Both the position numbers and the translations under genes were made by a program. 64,000 nt of DNA, from assembly GCA_030998225.1 (NCBI GenBank), contig JAPYXD010000704.1, positions 12,524,001 through 12,588,000 of the forward strand. Direction: 5' to 3'. The notes under the pieces are model-generated. The model saw only the letters and a program-made list of their open reading frames with translations, searched no databases and was not told the origin of the DNA. How positions within the stretch are numbered: the first letter of the stretch is position 1; the number at the start of each line of letters is the position of its first letter. Source of the DNA: Diplolepis rosae (taxonomy: Eukaryota > Arthropoda > Insecta > Hymenoptera > Diplolepididae). Positions 22,745 through 34,276 of this stretch are shown here, piece by piece.

Positions 22745-23428
22745 CAGGGTGGCCGCTGGACCGGGAAACCCAGAAATGACCGGAAATTTTTCGTGACCTG
22801 GATAAACCGGGAAAACACCGGGAATTTTTTAAAATTTAAAATAAAAAACTATTTTAATTTTTTTTACATGTGTTACATAAATTGGATTACTTCGATATTA
22901 TATTATGCATTTTGAAATTCCCTCCTTATTTGTGCAAAGCGAGCAAGCAACTTGAGTGCAGGAGTGTGAAGCGTCTACAGCGTCCATTTTGGAGCAGGAG
23001 ATTTCTTCCTTGTCGACTGTGACAGCGACTTTAACAATTGTCCATTTCGTATGATTTCGGTATACCAGGAGAAATTTCATTTCAGAATATTAAATAAAAA
23101 GTATTTTCAAACTATAAAAACCCATTGCATTAACTATTATTCATTGGAAAATACTTTTTTAATGCCCAGGAAGAAATTTTCGATGACCCGGAAATGACCG
23201 AAAAATTTTCGTCGATGAAAACGGTCACCCTGAATTCTCCATTCCATATGATTTCGTGATTTCGGTATACCAGGAGAAATTTCATTTCAGAATATTAAAT
23301 AAAAAGTATTTTAAAACTTTAAAAACCCATTGCATTAATTGTTTTTCATTGGAAACTATTTTTTTAATGGCCGGGAAAAAGTTTTCGATGACCGAGAATT
23401 ATTTTCATCGATGAAAACGGTCACCCCG
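22745..23428. mobile_element. CAGGGTGRCCG element with internal tandem duplication
   Basis: Starts CAGGGTGGCCGCTGGACC and ends with inverse CGGTCACCCYG; AAATG flanks both sides (22740-22744, 23429-23433). The 3' 190 bp, containing GATTTCGGTATACCAGGAG and GATGAAAACGGTCACCC, is present twice in tandem (about 23040-23231 and 23232-23428). No transposase. The ends resemble hAT-type MITEs, but the duplication is short, so the class is uncertain. Confidence 0.65.
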
Positions 23429-23433
23429 AAATG

Positions 23434-24526
23434 GTTCAGAAAAAGTATTTCCTTCTATCGCTATGGTAAATAAAACTAGTTTTATTACCATATCCTTGCT
23501 TCCTATTGACATTCAGTAAAAATAAATATAATAATACTAGATTTTACAATAAAGAGTTTCTCCGTCTAAAAAAAGGACATTTTTAGATAATTTTGATTAT
23601 ATACCCCCTTAATTATTTTTAGTTCTCAAGGGGTTCACAAATAGTGATAATTTGAAAAGCTCCATAGTGGAAATTTGCATTATTTACTTATCTCGAAAAT
23701 ATTCTTTTAATTACGTAAGAGATATAGGTAGAATATTGTCGTATAAAGTCAACTGGGAGAACGTTAGCGTGGAAATCTCCGATAAAGACGGCGTAGAAAA
23801 TGTGGAGTAACCGTGAGGGTATCTCTGGGCCAGGGGTACCACCTACAATTGGCTTGATGCCAACCACGGCACTGCGGATGTCGATTGTGAGAATGTAGTA
23901 GAATGCGGCTTTCTCTACGTATTTGCACTAATACGTACATCGTCTCTACCAAATATAGCTAGATAGTACCGGAATTTTCGGTCGATCGTTATTTGTTAAT
24001 CCGCACCCCGTCTGCGCGGATGGAGAAAATTAATTCGGTTGGTTTTAGCGTGAATTTCGAATCGACCGAGATTTCTGACGAGCATCAATTTTATTTTCAC
24101 CCAGAAAGGTTTAACATTCAAGTGAGAACTTGAATGATACCACGTTTGAAGGGCGTCTTCTCAATGACCTAGAAATAATGCAAACAATTCGAATTTTGAG
24201 AGGATCTTTGGCATCAGAAAGCGGTCCACGTTTCTTAAAGTGTGCACTTAATTCGACAAAAGCGACTCGAGAATGAGATTACCCTCTGTTAAGTCAGGAT
24301 ATGAATTTTTATTTCGCAATGAAAATGAATTTTATACGTGTATATGTGGATTTTATTGAAATTGTGCAACTTGGCGATTGATGGCTTACAAGTATAATAA
24401 TAAGCTGCAGATGTAACCTCCCGAGATTGGAAATCAAAATGTTTACAATTGAATTGACAGGGTAATTTTATTATAACACTGTTAAAAATTTTAGTATCAA
24501 TTGAAATATAAAAGTGTATGAAAAAA
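23434..24526. other. Mostly unique DNA, no gene recognised
   Basis: At 23750-24290 the sequence is complex, less AT-rich and not repeated in the window. Short open frames exist on both strands (for example 23764-23952 minus and about 24120-24280 plus), but none joins to a believable splice site in frame. A regulatory or old exonic origin is possible. Confidence 0.35.
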
Positions 24527-25601
24527 TCTGCCCGCTTCGCGGGCACATTCTCGTCGCGCGCTTCGCGCGCAAGTTTGAGCGCGCCTAGGGCGCGCAATTT
24601 GATCGTCGCGCTTCGCGCTCGGTCTTGTGCTCTTCGCATACGTTTAAGTTTATTTCTTATAATTTAATACTGAAGCTCAAACCAATTTAATGATATTAAA
24701 GATGATGTAAATTAGTCATTTTCTCAAATTCACTAAGTTTCTTTTTCAGTTTAAGTGAAACAGGAAATTCAATTTACTTAAGGCTCTATCGGCCTTAAGG
24801 AACACATTCTCATTATGACACTCGCGCTCGATTTTCTGTATGCATTTTTGTAACTTTTTAATAAATTACATGATTATTGATAAATTTATTTTCTTCCAAA
24901 TATCTCAAAAAGGAAAAACAATCGTAGACTTTACTTAAGGAAACGATTTTGCAGAACAACGCTTATTTCGTATCTCACATATTTTGGTGAAAAAAAATCG
25001 AATTTTTTTAATATTAAAAATCAAAACATAAAATATACATCCTGTCCCGAAATGTCTTAATGAGAATTTGTAAACCTCATTTAGGCAAACAATTTTCCAT
25101 CTTAACGTTTTTTTTTGTATCTCACATATTTTGTCTAAAAAATTGAATTTTGGATTTTCAATGGTTTTTTTTTTTAAATTAATAAGAAAAATATGCATTT
25201 TATGAAAAAATGTTACAATTCAAATTTGTAGGTCTTTATTTATTTAATAATATTTTATCACAACGTTTTTTTGTATCTCGTATAATTTAACTAGAAAATG
25301 GAATTTTGATATTGACTTTTTTCGAATTTGAATATGCGGTAACATTTCTAATTTTGATTTAATCAAAAAATGTTATCAGGATAATTTGTAGAGATTTATG
25401 AGCACTATCTAAAACCAGTATTAAAATTTTTGATTTTTTCAAAAAATTATTTTCAAAAACACAAAAGTAGTGCTGAATCCCTCAATTTTGATTGGATGTG
25501 GCTGGTTAACGAACTTGTCCTTACTTTTTCGGCTCCGATAAAGTGTGCCAAAGCTCAATTCAATCTGATAATTCTGTCGAGAGTTATGCCGCACACGACC
25601 T

Positions 25602-25632
<31 letters not shown>

Positions 25633-25755
25633 CTTTCCTAAAAATCCTTTTTTCTGACTCAGGGGGTCTAAAAACGTAAAGATTTGATGAAAATTTCGAA
25701 AGTCATTTTTCACATAAAACCAATACCTTCTCATCCATGATGAGAATGTAAAAAA
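24527..25755 (-). mobile_element. Helentron-associated (HINE/DINE-like) element, copy 2
   Basis: Same hairpin start TCTGCCCGCTTCGCGGGC, palindromic GC-rich head, subterminal ACATTCTC / GAGAATGT pair and (AGAC)n tract (about 25603-25632) as copy 1. It is about 150 bp shorter because one internal block is missing. Confidence 0.65.
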
Positions 25756-26182
25756 AATCAGGACTTTGGAAAAAAAGTTTTCCTATGATTTTAAGACTGG
25801 AAATGATCAGTCGCGTCTTATGAAAAAAAGACATTATTTTCCATGAAATAGTTTCAAACTTATGAAAAATAATATTATTAATGTTTTTTGCAATAGAATT
25901 TTTCTTGATACCGTTTCTTACAAGTTTTTTTTTCATATAATTGAATTTTCATAAATCATGGCTTTTCTTTCGGAGAAAATATTCTCTACAAATCTACTGT
26001 TTCCGATTTTCCGAATAAGTAAAAAATCTTCAAATACAGTTATTATTAAAAAAATGTTTCTTTTAAAAAAATTCTTTTAACGATTTCAGCCATTAAAAAC
26101 TTGACTTTTGAAAAACTGATTTAATTTTAATGTTCCATTCCATAGGTAAATTGAAGTCTGTCATGATATAAATTAAATTTTG
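25756..26182. mobile_element. TTAA foldback family 1b, partial copy
   Basis: Shares GTTTTCCTATGATTTTAAGAC, ACATTATTTTCCATGAAA and CTCTACAAATCTACTGTTTCC with the fuller copy at 26183-26955; the outer ends are lost. Confidence 0.5.
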
Positions 26183-26955
26183 TGAAGGTAGTTGTCGTGT
26201 CAAAAATCAGGTTTCTGAAAAAAAGCTTTTCTATGATTTTAAGACTTGAAATGATATTATCAGTCTTGTTTTATGAGAGAAAAAACATTATTTTTTATAA
26301 AAAGAATTTAAAATTTACGAAAAATAATATTTTATTTATTTTATTTCTTCGGGGAACATATTCTCTCTACAACTCTTCTATTTCCAATTTTGGAAATAAG
26401 TAAATTATCTTCAAATGTATTTTTATTTTGAAATGTTTCTTAATAAAAACGATTTCAGCCACTAAACAATTTAATTGGTAAGAAGTGATATCAAGGAGAA
26501 ATTCTATTACAAAAAACATTACTAATAGTATATTTCGTATCAAGTGCAGAAAGGCGTATTTTAACGCAAGAGCGAGTACGCTCTTTAATAAAGAATACGC
26601 CTTGCCGCACGTGATGCGAACAGTATTTTTTGTTCGCTGTATACCGGAAGTTAGTCGAATCGGTGTCATTTTACATGCGGAAAGCTGATTTTCCTCCACT
26701 AGAGCGGTAAAATTTTGAGTTTGTTTTAATTTTACGCACACTTGAAATTTTCCCGTACTAGTGTGGAAAAATAAATTTTTCGCACGCCAAACGACACCGA
26801 CAAGGCTAACTTTCGGTGTACGGTGGAGAAAAATGTAGTATTCTTTCATAAAAAATGATGTCTCTTTCACTAGACACAACTGATATAATTTCAAGTCTTA
26901 AAATCATAGAAAAACTTTTCTTCCAGAGACCTTATTTTTGGCACAACTACCTTAA
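26183..26955. mobile_element. TTAA foldback family 1b (GGTAGTTGTGCC ends)
   Basis: Right end GGCACAACTACC then TTAA (26952-26955); left end GGTAGTTGTCGTGTC after a degenerate TGAA. Long arms share CTATGATTTTAAGACTTG. The interior is interrupted at about 26560-26830 by a more GC-rich palindromic segment. Related to but distinct from family 1. Confidence 0.6.
26560..26830. repeat. Palindromic segment with GTGCGGAAA motifs (also 27476-27640 and 40035-40155)
   Basis: Shared pieces are AAAGTTAGYC..GTCGGTGT, TGCGGAAAGYTGATTTTCC, ACTAGTGTGGAAAAAT and the inverse CGACACCGA. The three copies show one short foldback family; exact ends are not resolved. Confidence 0.45.
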
Positions 26956-27075
26956 AAATGGTAGATGATATATCAAATCAAAATTACCAAACCAAAGTTT
27001 TTAATTTTTTAAATTTGACAGTAGAAATTAGCTGGTACAGAACTCAACGTGTTCTAGAAGGCCATGAGTTAGTTT

Positions 27076-27421
27076 TTAAGGCCATGGATCAACCAGATCA
27101 CGTGACCAAATTCCTGTAACAGTTCGTGTGAGATAACTTTTTTATTTTACAAAATGTCTTCCTGGAAATTTGGAAAATACAACAGTTAACTATAAAGAAC
27201 ATCTGTCAACTTTGCAAATTTCGCAAAAAACTTTACACTTAACAGTAACTGTTGTTGAGTTTTCAAATTTTTATTAAAAAGAAGTAAACAGACGTGCTTT
27301 ATTGTTTTTTGTTACGTTTTCCAAATTTTCAGAAAGATGCTTTGTAAATTAAAAAAGTCATCTTATATGAACGAATAAATGTATAATTTAGTCACGTGGT
27401 CCGATTGATCCATGGCCTTAT
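27076..27421. mobile_element. TTAA MITE family 2, best copy
   Basis: TTAAGGCCATGGATCAACC at the left pairs with GGTCCGATTGATCCATGGCC at the right; the right site is TTAT instead of TTAA. The 346-bp arms include ATCACGTGACCAAATTCC and inverse. Non-coding. Confidence 0.75.
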
Positions 27422-27475
27422 TTCGTTTCTTGCAAGTTACTCAAGTCTTTTCAGCACTCAGCGCATTGTTACTGT

Positions 27476-27640
27476 CTTAAAAAATATTTTTTGTCCACCT
27501 TATACTAAAAGTTAGCCATGTCGGTGTTATTTCGCGTGCGGAAAGTTGATTTTCCGCACGTAAAACTTGAAATCTTACCATACTCGTGCGGGAAAATCAA
27601 TTTTCCGCACACAAAGCGACACCGATTTTATTTTTAAAAC
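27476..27640. repeat. GTGCGGAAA palindrome, second copy
   Basis: CGCGTGCGGAAAGTTGATTT and inverse AATCAATTTTCCGCACAC form a foldback with CCGCACG and CGTGCGG cores; matches 26560-26830 and 40035-40155. Confidence 0.45.
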
Positions 27641-28846
27641 TCCCTGACCAATTTTTTAGGTACAGATTTTGCAAGCGAGAATCTAATGAACTTCTTGGTA
27701 TGCAGTAAGAAATAAAAATTCTTTAATTTTATTTTTATTTTCGGATTTTGTCAATGCAGTCAGTCTGCGATAATAATTAAAATGATATCATATTCCTCCT
27801 AATGTGACAATAAAATATTCATACAGGTCTTCTGGCACATATTTTAATTTTAGAATTTATTGATTCCAGATATTCGATGGAATTGATGCAAACTGAGAAG
27901 GGATTCAAAAACGTGGAAAGAAACAGAGTCAACAAAATTTGTGATATGATTCCCGGAACTGCTTTCAAGTTTTTCCTGTGTTACTCTTAATACTTGGTGA
28001 GGTCGAAACTTTTACAATTTTCTTCAAATATGCTTGATTTAATGCCGCATCTCGCTCATAGTCGGCGGAGCAAATATTGTCTACGGACTACGATATAAAG
28101 GGAAAATCTTACAGGCACCCATTTATCGTTTTCTTTTTTGTTGGGTAAAAAATGGAAGTTCGTTCTGTGATTCTGAGAAATCTTTCTGAAAAATGTTTGC
28201 GAAAATGTTATCACGAGAAGGAAGGAATTTAACTCCGATTAGTATAAATTCGTGTGGGACAATTTAATTGATAGAAATTTTGGAACAAAATTAATTGAAG
28301 TTTCAAACAAAAGACAAAAGTGCATTATTGAATTAATTCATACCACACTAATAATGTGGAGTCGAGTAAGGAACCTTTGAATGTATAGGTTTCTAGTTAA
28401 CAAACATTCCCGCTTTGGTGGTTTGAAAGTTATGTCAGGTATTTGAATATCAGACTTGATTACATAGTTATTTGAATGTTGAATTGCAGAATTTAATATA
28501 TAGGGTAAGATACTCTATTATTGGCACCTTTCCAATAGTTGACACCTTGACCGATTTTTCATTAATGAACAAAAAATTTACTTGGATTTATTAATATTTT
28601 AAAAAGAGATGCCAATGATTGGAGTTTTCAGATTTTTTAAAATTTGTATGTTTAAGAACCTTATTTTGATCATTTGTGGCATCAAAATAGTGCAAATTTG
28701 ATATTTTAAAATTTCGAAATTAATTTTTACTTTTAGTGATTATTTAAACTGGTTTTAAGATAAGAAATCATTGACTAAAATCTATCGCACCTTCAAGGTG
28801 TCAATCATTGGGTTTCTTCAGGGGATCCGCCAAATTTAATATTTTT
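27641..28846. other. No gene recognised; decayed repeat at the right
   Basis: AT-rich. From 28502, motifs ATTGGCACCTTTCCAATAG and GGTGTCAATCATTGG suggest an old foldback. Bases 28822-28846 (GGGGATCCGCCAAATTTAAT on) are the left piece of the element better seen at 31655 and continue after copy 3 at 30201. Confidence 0.4.
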
Positions 28847-30200
28847 ACATTCTCATCATGGATGAGAAGGTATTGGTTTTATGTGAAAAATACGTTCGAA
28901 ATTTTCATCAAATCTTTACGTTTTGAGACCCCCTGAGTCAGAAAAAACGGTTTTTACGAAAGTGTCTGTCTGTCTGTCTGTCTGTCTGTAGGTCGTGTAC
29001 GGCATAACTCTCGATAGAATTATCAGATTGAATTGAGCTTTGGCACACTTTATCGGAGCCGAAAAAGTAAGGACAAGTTCGTTAACCAGCCACATCCAAT
29101 CAAAATTGAGGGATTGAGCACTACTTTTGTGTTTTTGAAAATAAATTTTTGAAAAAATCAAAAATTTCAATACTGGTTTTAGATAGTGCTCATAAAACTC
29201 TACAAATTACCCTGATAACATTTTTTGAATAAATCAAAATTAGAAATGTTACAGCATATTCAAATTCGAAAAAAGTCAATATCAAAATTCCATTTTCCAG
29301 TTAAATTATACGAGATACGAAAAAACGTTGTGATAAAATATTATTAAATAAATAAAGACCTACAAATTTGAATTGTAACATTTTTTCATAATATGCATAT
29401 TTTTCTTTTTAATTTAAAAAAAAACTATTGAAAATCCAAAATTCAATTTTTAAACAATAATATGTGAAATACGAAAGAAACGTAAGAATACAAAGTTGTT
29501 CGTTTCAAACAGATCTACAAATTTTGTCTCACACAGTTTCTGAAAAAACATATATTTTTCGTTTCAATTCCAAAAAATACGTTTAAAATTAAAAAATTCC
29601 ATTTTTTAGACAAAATATGTGAGATACAAAAAAACGTTTAGATGGAAAATTGTTTTCCTAAATAAGGTCTACAAATTCTCATTAAGACATTTCGGGACAG
29701 GATGTATATTTCATGTTTTGATTTTTAATATAAAAAAATTCGATTTTTTTCACCAAAATATGTGAGATACGAAATAAGCGTTGTTCTGCAAAGTCGTTTT
29801 CTTAAATAAATTCTACGATTGTTTTTTCTTTTTGAGAGATTTGGAAGAAAATAAATTATTTTAACCATGTAATTTATTAAAAAGTTACTGAAATGTATAT
29901 CGACAATCGAGCGCGAAGCGCGAGCTTCATGATGAGAATGTGTTCCTTAAGGCTGATAGAGCCTTAAGTAAATTGAATTTCCTGTTTTACTTAAATTCAA
30001 AAAGAAATTGAGTGACTTTGAGAAAATGTGTAATTCACAACATATGTAATATTATTATAAAATTGGTTTGAGCTTTAGTATTAAATTATAAGAACTAAAC
30101 TTAAATGTATGCGCAGCGCGACGATCAAATCGCGCGCCATAGGCGCGCTCAAACTTGCAAGCGAAGCGCGCGATGAGAATGTGCCCGCGAAGCGGGCAGA
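28847..30200 (+). mobile_element. Helentron-associated (HINE/DINE-like) element, copy 3, with empty site known
   Basis: The reverse of the other copies: starts ACATTCTCATCATGGATGAG, carries (GTCT)n at about 28963-28990, and ends with the hairpin GCCCGCGAAGCGGGC then AGA. The sequences on its two sides join exactly as the unoccupied sequence at about 31655-31725 (TTAATATTTTT then ATTTTTATTTTTTGAG). Insertion was therefore between A and T (one A is ambiguous) with no target duplication, as for Helitrons. Confidence 0.75.
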
Positions 30201-30206
30201 TTTTTA

Positions 30207-30251
30207 TTTTTTGAGTTTAGACCTTCCATATTATTTTTTTATGTTTAGTAC
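30207..30251 (+). repeat. Fragment of the 31655 foldback
   Basis: TTTTGAGTTTAGACCTTCCA and the following bases match 31690-31745; it is the continuation of 28822-28846 across copy 3. Confidence 0.6.
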
Positions 30252-30822
30252 CTTTATTATTATTGAAGGGCTTCTTGGAAAAAAAAAGATTATTTTCCAT
30301 GAAAAAAATTTAAAACACAGAAAAATAATTTTATAAATAAATTTTATTTTTGCCCAAACTTTTTTTCTTATCGCTCCTTACCAAATTTTATAAAAATGTT
30401 GCGATTCTAATAAATAACAGTTCATTTTTTTAGGAAAAAGATTCTCTACAACATAACCGTTTCCTATTTCTAAAATTGAATTAATTATTAACAAATACAG
30501 CAATTTTTTTATAAAAATTTTGTTTTGAAAAATTGTTTTTTTCATAATTTCAGCCATTAAAGAATTCATTTTCAAAAATCGGAAACGGTCAAGATTTTTA
30601 GAATCGCATCATTTTTAAAAATTTGTCTCGAAGCAATAAGAAAATAAGTTTGGGCAAAAATAAAATTAATTAAGAAAATTATTTTTCTGTGTGTCAAATT
30701 TTGTTCATGAAAAATAATCTTTTCTCTTTAAAATTAGCCCTTCAATAATAATATTGCTATTCTTGAAAGCAAAATTTTCTATTTTTGCCTGAGTTTTAAT
30801 TTTCGTGAACGAACTACCTTAA
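30252..30822. mobile_element. TTAA foldback family 1, 5'-truncated copy
   Basis: Begins inside the left arm (ATTATTATTGAAGGGCTTC), then runs through the palindrome to GAACGAACTACC and TTAA (30819-30822). The outer left arm is replaced by the fragment at 30207-30251. Confidence 0.7.
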
Positions 30823-31261
30823 CGGACTTTTGGCTCAGAAAGTAGAATTTTTTCCCGGCAGCCAATGGGTTAACAAAGTATGTAATTTTTATTCTTGAAA
30901 GAATGAAAAATTACATGAATATGAATTCTAGTGTTAAATTTAAAAACGCGTAAAGAAGAGAGCTTGAAAGAGATAAAGCAGTGTATTGAAAACGCGATGA
31001 AGAGTGAAAAATTCAAATAATAAATTCTTCTGATTCACTGAAGATCTGTTTATCAGGTCTAGATACTCATATGGAAAGTTATGTGTTATCTACCTGTTCG
31101 CAGGCCTTTATATAGAATACAGAATTCTTCACACTCGACGTGTATAATCTTATCGCGCGTTAACGGCCAGCGCACGTACTCGGTACATTTAGTCCAGAAG
31201 GTGATTTTACGTACTATGTTCGAAATTAAGCCGCAGAAGGTTCGGTTAGATGGGTATTTAA
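30823..31261. other. Unique DNA, no gene recognised
   Basis: From about 31030 the sequence becomes more complex and less AT-rich. An 82-codon plus-strand frame (31081-31329) overlaps the next entry in another frame and shows no known motif. Confidence 0.3.
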
Positions 31262-31549
31262 GGTGGTTTCGCTCACTCCTGCGGAAACGTGATACGCCAG
31301 CCGTTAAGGAGGTTCCAACATGTGTGTAAACTGTGTGAAAACATGGGGGAAACCTTCCTAGTGGATGACGCTTTCCGCAGGCGACGTATCCATAAATTCT
31401 ATTTTCTTTCTACTGCTCCATTGGCAAACCTTTGCGAAAAGAAAATGAAATCGAAAAAGTCTACTGTGATTTGCTCCCTTTGTGCGCAGATTTTTACAGA
31501 AATTGAGCTGCTGAACCGGAAATGGCCCGCTTATCGAAATACATCATGA
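31262..31549 (+). other. Unassigned open frame with paired cysteines, possible 3' exon
   Basis: Open for about 95 codons from just after a TAA to TGA 31547. It contains HVCKLCENMGETF and VICSLCAQIFTEIELLNRK; the second resembles the first half of a C2H2 zinc finger, but Lys stands where His is expected. An AATAAA lies about 23 bases after the stop (near 31573). A possible acceptor is ACGCCAG just before CCGTTAAGG. No ATG start context or family is evident; it may be a decayed exon or chance. Confidence 0.22.
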
Positions 31550-31654
31550 GCCAATGTTTGAAGTAACGTAGAAATAAATAACATGCGAGATTGATGTTCG
31601 AAAAGAGGAAAATTCACTGCTTAAGAGTTTGAAACAATATCCAAAATAAGTTTA

Positions 31655-32266
31655 AGGGAATCCGCCACCTTTAATATTTTTATTTTTATTTTTTGAGTTT
31701 AGACCTTCCATATAATTTTTTTTATGTTTTTACCTTTATTTAGAGAGGTTTTGGAGTTTTTCAACAATTCCAGCACCTTTATGTATTTTTTAACTAAAAA
31801 TGTTGAGTTTTTTGGGCATTTTTTTGACATTTTTTGACATTCAATAACTTTTTTGTTTTTTAACTAATTGTCATGATTTATTTTGTATTTTGCTCCTTAC
31901 AATGTGCAGAAACTTTTTGGGTGTGGAAAATTTGGTAACATGCATGAAAAAAAGTTACAAATAAAATAAAACATAAATAAAAATATCACAAAATATAAAA
32001 TAAAAAAACTTTGTAGTTATTTTGTTTAGCTAGAGTGCTTCTCATACCCAAAACGTTGATATACATTGTAAGGAACAAAAAACAAAAAGAATCATGACAA
32101 TTGGTTAAAAAACCAAAAAGTACTTCAAAGTAAAAAAAATGTCAAAAAATGCCCAAAAACTCAAAATTTTTAGAATAAAATTATATAAAGGTGTTGGAAT
32201 TCAAAAAAAACCCAAAACTTTATTAAATAAAGGTACTAAACATTAACAAAATTATCTGGAAGGTCG
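31655..32266. mobile_element. Foldback element, 0.6 kb
   Basis: The left arm GACCTTCCATATAATTTTTT and CACCTTTATGTATTTTTTAA are answered on the right by ATAAAGGTGTTGGAATTC and AAATTATCTGGAAGGTC. The central region holds inverse GTCATGATTTATTTTG-type arms. Its left flank (GGGAATCCGCCACC on) preserves the empty site for copy 3 of the HINE-like family. No coding frame. Confidence 0.65.
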
Positions 32267-32309
32267 ATTTGAAATTTAGTCACATGGTTCGATTGATACA
32301 TGACCTTAA
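32267..32309. mobile_element. TTAA MITE family 2, right-end fragment
   Basis: AATTTAGTCACATGGTTCGA then TGACC and TTAA (32306-32309); the rest is missing. Confidence 0.5.
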
Positions 32310-33644
32310 GATGTTTTTTTTCTGTATACGAGTATCAGTTGTGTAAATGACAAAAGATGAATTCAAAAGATTTTTCGTTGCTAGAAACGAATTTGATCGT
32401 AAAATTTGCCTACCACGTCAGGTTCTAGAGTAATTGGAGGTTAAATACTTAAAAAATGGCTATTTTGGCCAATTTTATATATTTATTGTGGGAAAGAGGA
32501 TTTTTTCAGTATTTTTGTGAAGAGCATAGTATAGTAAAGTCTCTCGCTCTAAAAAATGTTTCTTTAGCCTCTATAAATTTTTTTCACTGAGATATTTTTC
32601 TATTATTTAGTTCTATTAATTTATTTTTTCACCAAATCCAAAATTTCAGAATATTCTTAGAAATTGAAAAAAATTGTTAACCAGTAATTATAAAATTAAA
32701 ATCTCTCGTAGAAATAAAATATCTAAATTAAAAAGAAAGCTGTCAAAAAATACAGATTCATTATTTTTATTATTTTTAAAAAGGCAAAGATTCAGAACCT
32801 AATTATATTGCAAAGCTAAACTAAATATTATTTACATTTCCGCATCCTGGGTATGAAAATTTTAGCAACTTTCCAAATGAAATATCGGAAATATTTTCGA
32901 TATGAAATGTTTCTATAAAATTATATTTATTGTTCCAAAAGCCGGAAACAAGCATTTGGTTATATTTCCGATTTTTTAATTTCAAGGTAAGCACACATTT
33001 GGACATTCAAAGCGAATGTCTAAAGATCTAAACATCGACTGCTAAATTAAACGGTCTGCAACTCAAGGGAGACATTCATATTTTATAAAATTTGTAAACA
33101 TGTGTATGCACTTATCTGTGTGTGGTTGCATGTCTACTGAATCATTAAAGCATCGCATAGCGAAGCTCCCTTTATCCAAACATGATTGGAACTTTTATGG
33201 ATGGTGACACACGTAGCGAAGACTCGTAGGAGGAAATCAATTTATCGTTACAAAGACTTTATCTCGAGACACTATTGTATACATCGAGTGGGTTCTATTG
33301 TATACATTTTTTTATAACAAACAACTAAAAGTTCAAAGAAGCTGTATAATTTTTGAAAGAATATAAGTTTGAATCTAGGTCTTACTTCTCATTCTGAGAA
33401 AGTCAATTGCATCTGGTAATTCAATCAGACATCGCTGCGAACAAGAATTGAAACTTGAAATTACTGAGATTGGATTTTGATAACCCGAAATGGGTTCTAT
33501 GAGCAATTTTGATTTTTCAATAATTATTATTTAAATTATTAGTAAATTTTACTCCTGATTTATTTTGAGAAGAAACTTTTCACTTATTGTCAATTATTAA
33601 AAGATGATTAAACTTTTAAGATCCGAGATAAAGTATTAAATAAA
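32310..33644. other. AT-rich DNA, no gene recognised
   Basis: No element ends, splice structure or coding frame could be supported. A somewhat more complex part is at 33050-33480. Confidence 0.4.
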
Positions 33645-33889
33645 TTAAGGTCATTTCACCGGGCCATGTGACTAGATTTCTACTTTACCGGCATTTCAGT
33701 TTGTGTTACCCCATTTCTATAAGAAATAAGACAGGTAATTGAAAATTTGAAGAATTAAATAAAATAAATTAATATTGGTCTGTCTGGTCAAATTTTTTTT
33801 TTTTTTTTTACAAAAATGGGATTACACAAATTTAAAATGCTGATAAAATAGGAATCTAGTCACGTGATCCGGATGGTCCATGGCCTTAA
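33645..33889. mobile_element. TTAA MITE family 2, short copy
   Basis: TTAA 33645-33648, GGTCATTTCACCGGGCCATG at the left and GTCACGTGATCCGGATGGTC plus CATGGCC at the right, ending TTAA 33886-33889. That last TTAA is also the first TTAA of the adjoining family-1 element. Confidence 0.7.
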
Positions 33890-34147
33890 GGTAATGCATC
33901 CACGAAAATTAAACCTCAGACAAAAATAGATAATCTTGCTTTCAAGAATAGCAATATTACAATTTACTAAATTTTCGAAATCATTTCAGTCGATTATTAC
34001 GATAATTAGAAGTGTATCATTCACCGTGATAACAGAACTCTACAATATCGACCTTATCAACCTGTGATTTAGAATTAACGTCATTTAAGACTAGATGGAA
34101 TTTTCAATATATATTTTGAAAAAATTTTCTGTGAACAGAGGAACGCT

Positions 34148-34200
34148 TCCACTCCGCTGGGTATCGAGCCCAGGACCTTTTGATTGCCGGTCGAATGCGT
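34148..34200 (-). other. tRNA-like arm, minus strand
   Basis: On the minus strand the sequence reads GCATTCGACCGGCAATC then AGGTCCTGGGCTCGATACCC, with a perfect 5-bp T stem (CTGGG/CCCAG) around CTCGATA. The D side is missing. It is the inverse partner of 34204-34276. Confidence 0.45.
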
Positions 34201-34203
34201 GGA

Positions 34204-34276
34204 ATCTCCGTAGATCCGTTGATAGAGCATTCGACCGACAATCGAAAGGTCCTGAGTTCGATATCCAGCGGAGTGG
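34204..34276 (+). other. tRNA-like sequence, degenerate
   Basis: Contains GATAGAGCATTCGACC and GGTCCTGAGTTCGATATCC. The anticodon stem TTCGA/TCGAA pairs perfectly around CCGACAA (would-be anticodon GAC). Five acceptor pairs (CTCCG/CGGAG) are present, but the T stem has mismatches and the base before the anticodon is C instead of T. Probably a tRNA-derived transposon part, not a working tRNA. Confidence 0.45.

Noticed and set aside
24289..24639. 116-codon minus-strand frame with Ala/Arg-rich start
   Set aside because: The start lies in the palindromic head of HINE-like copy 2 and runs out into unrelated flanking DNA.
26367..26894. 175-codon minus-strand frame, the longest in the window
   Set aside because: It spans a family-1b foldback and the palindromic segment nested in it; no domain is visible and the symmetry of the repeats explains the openness.
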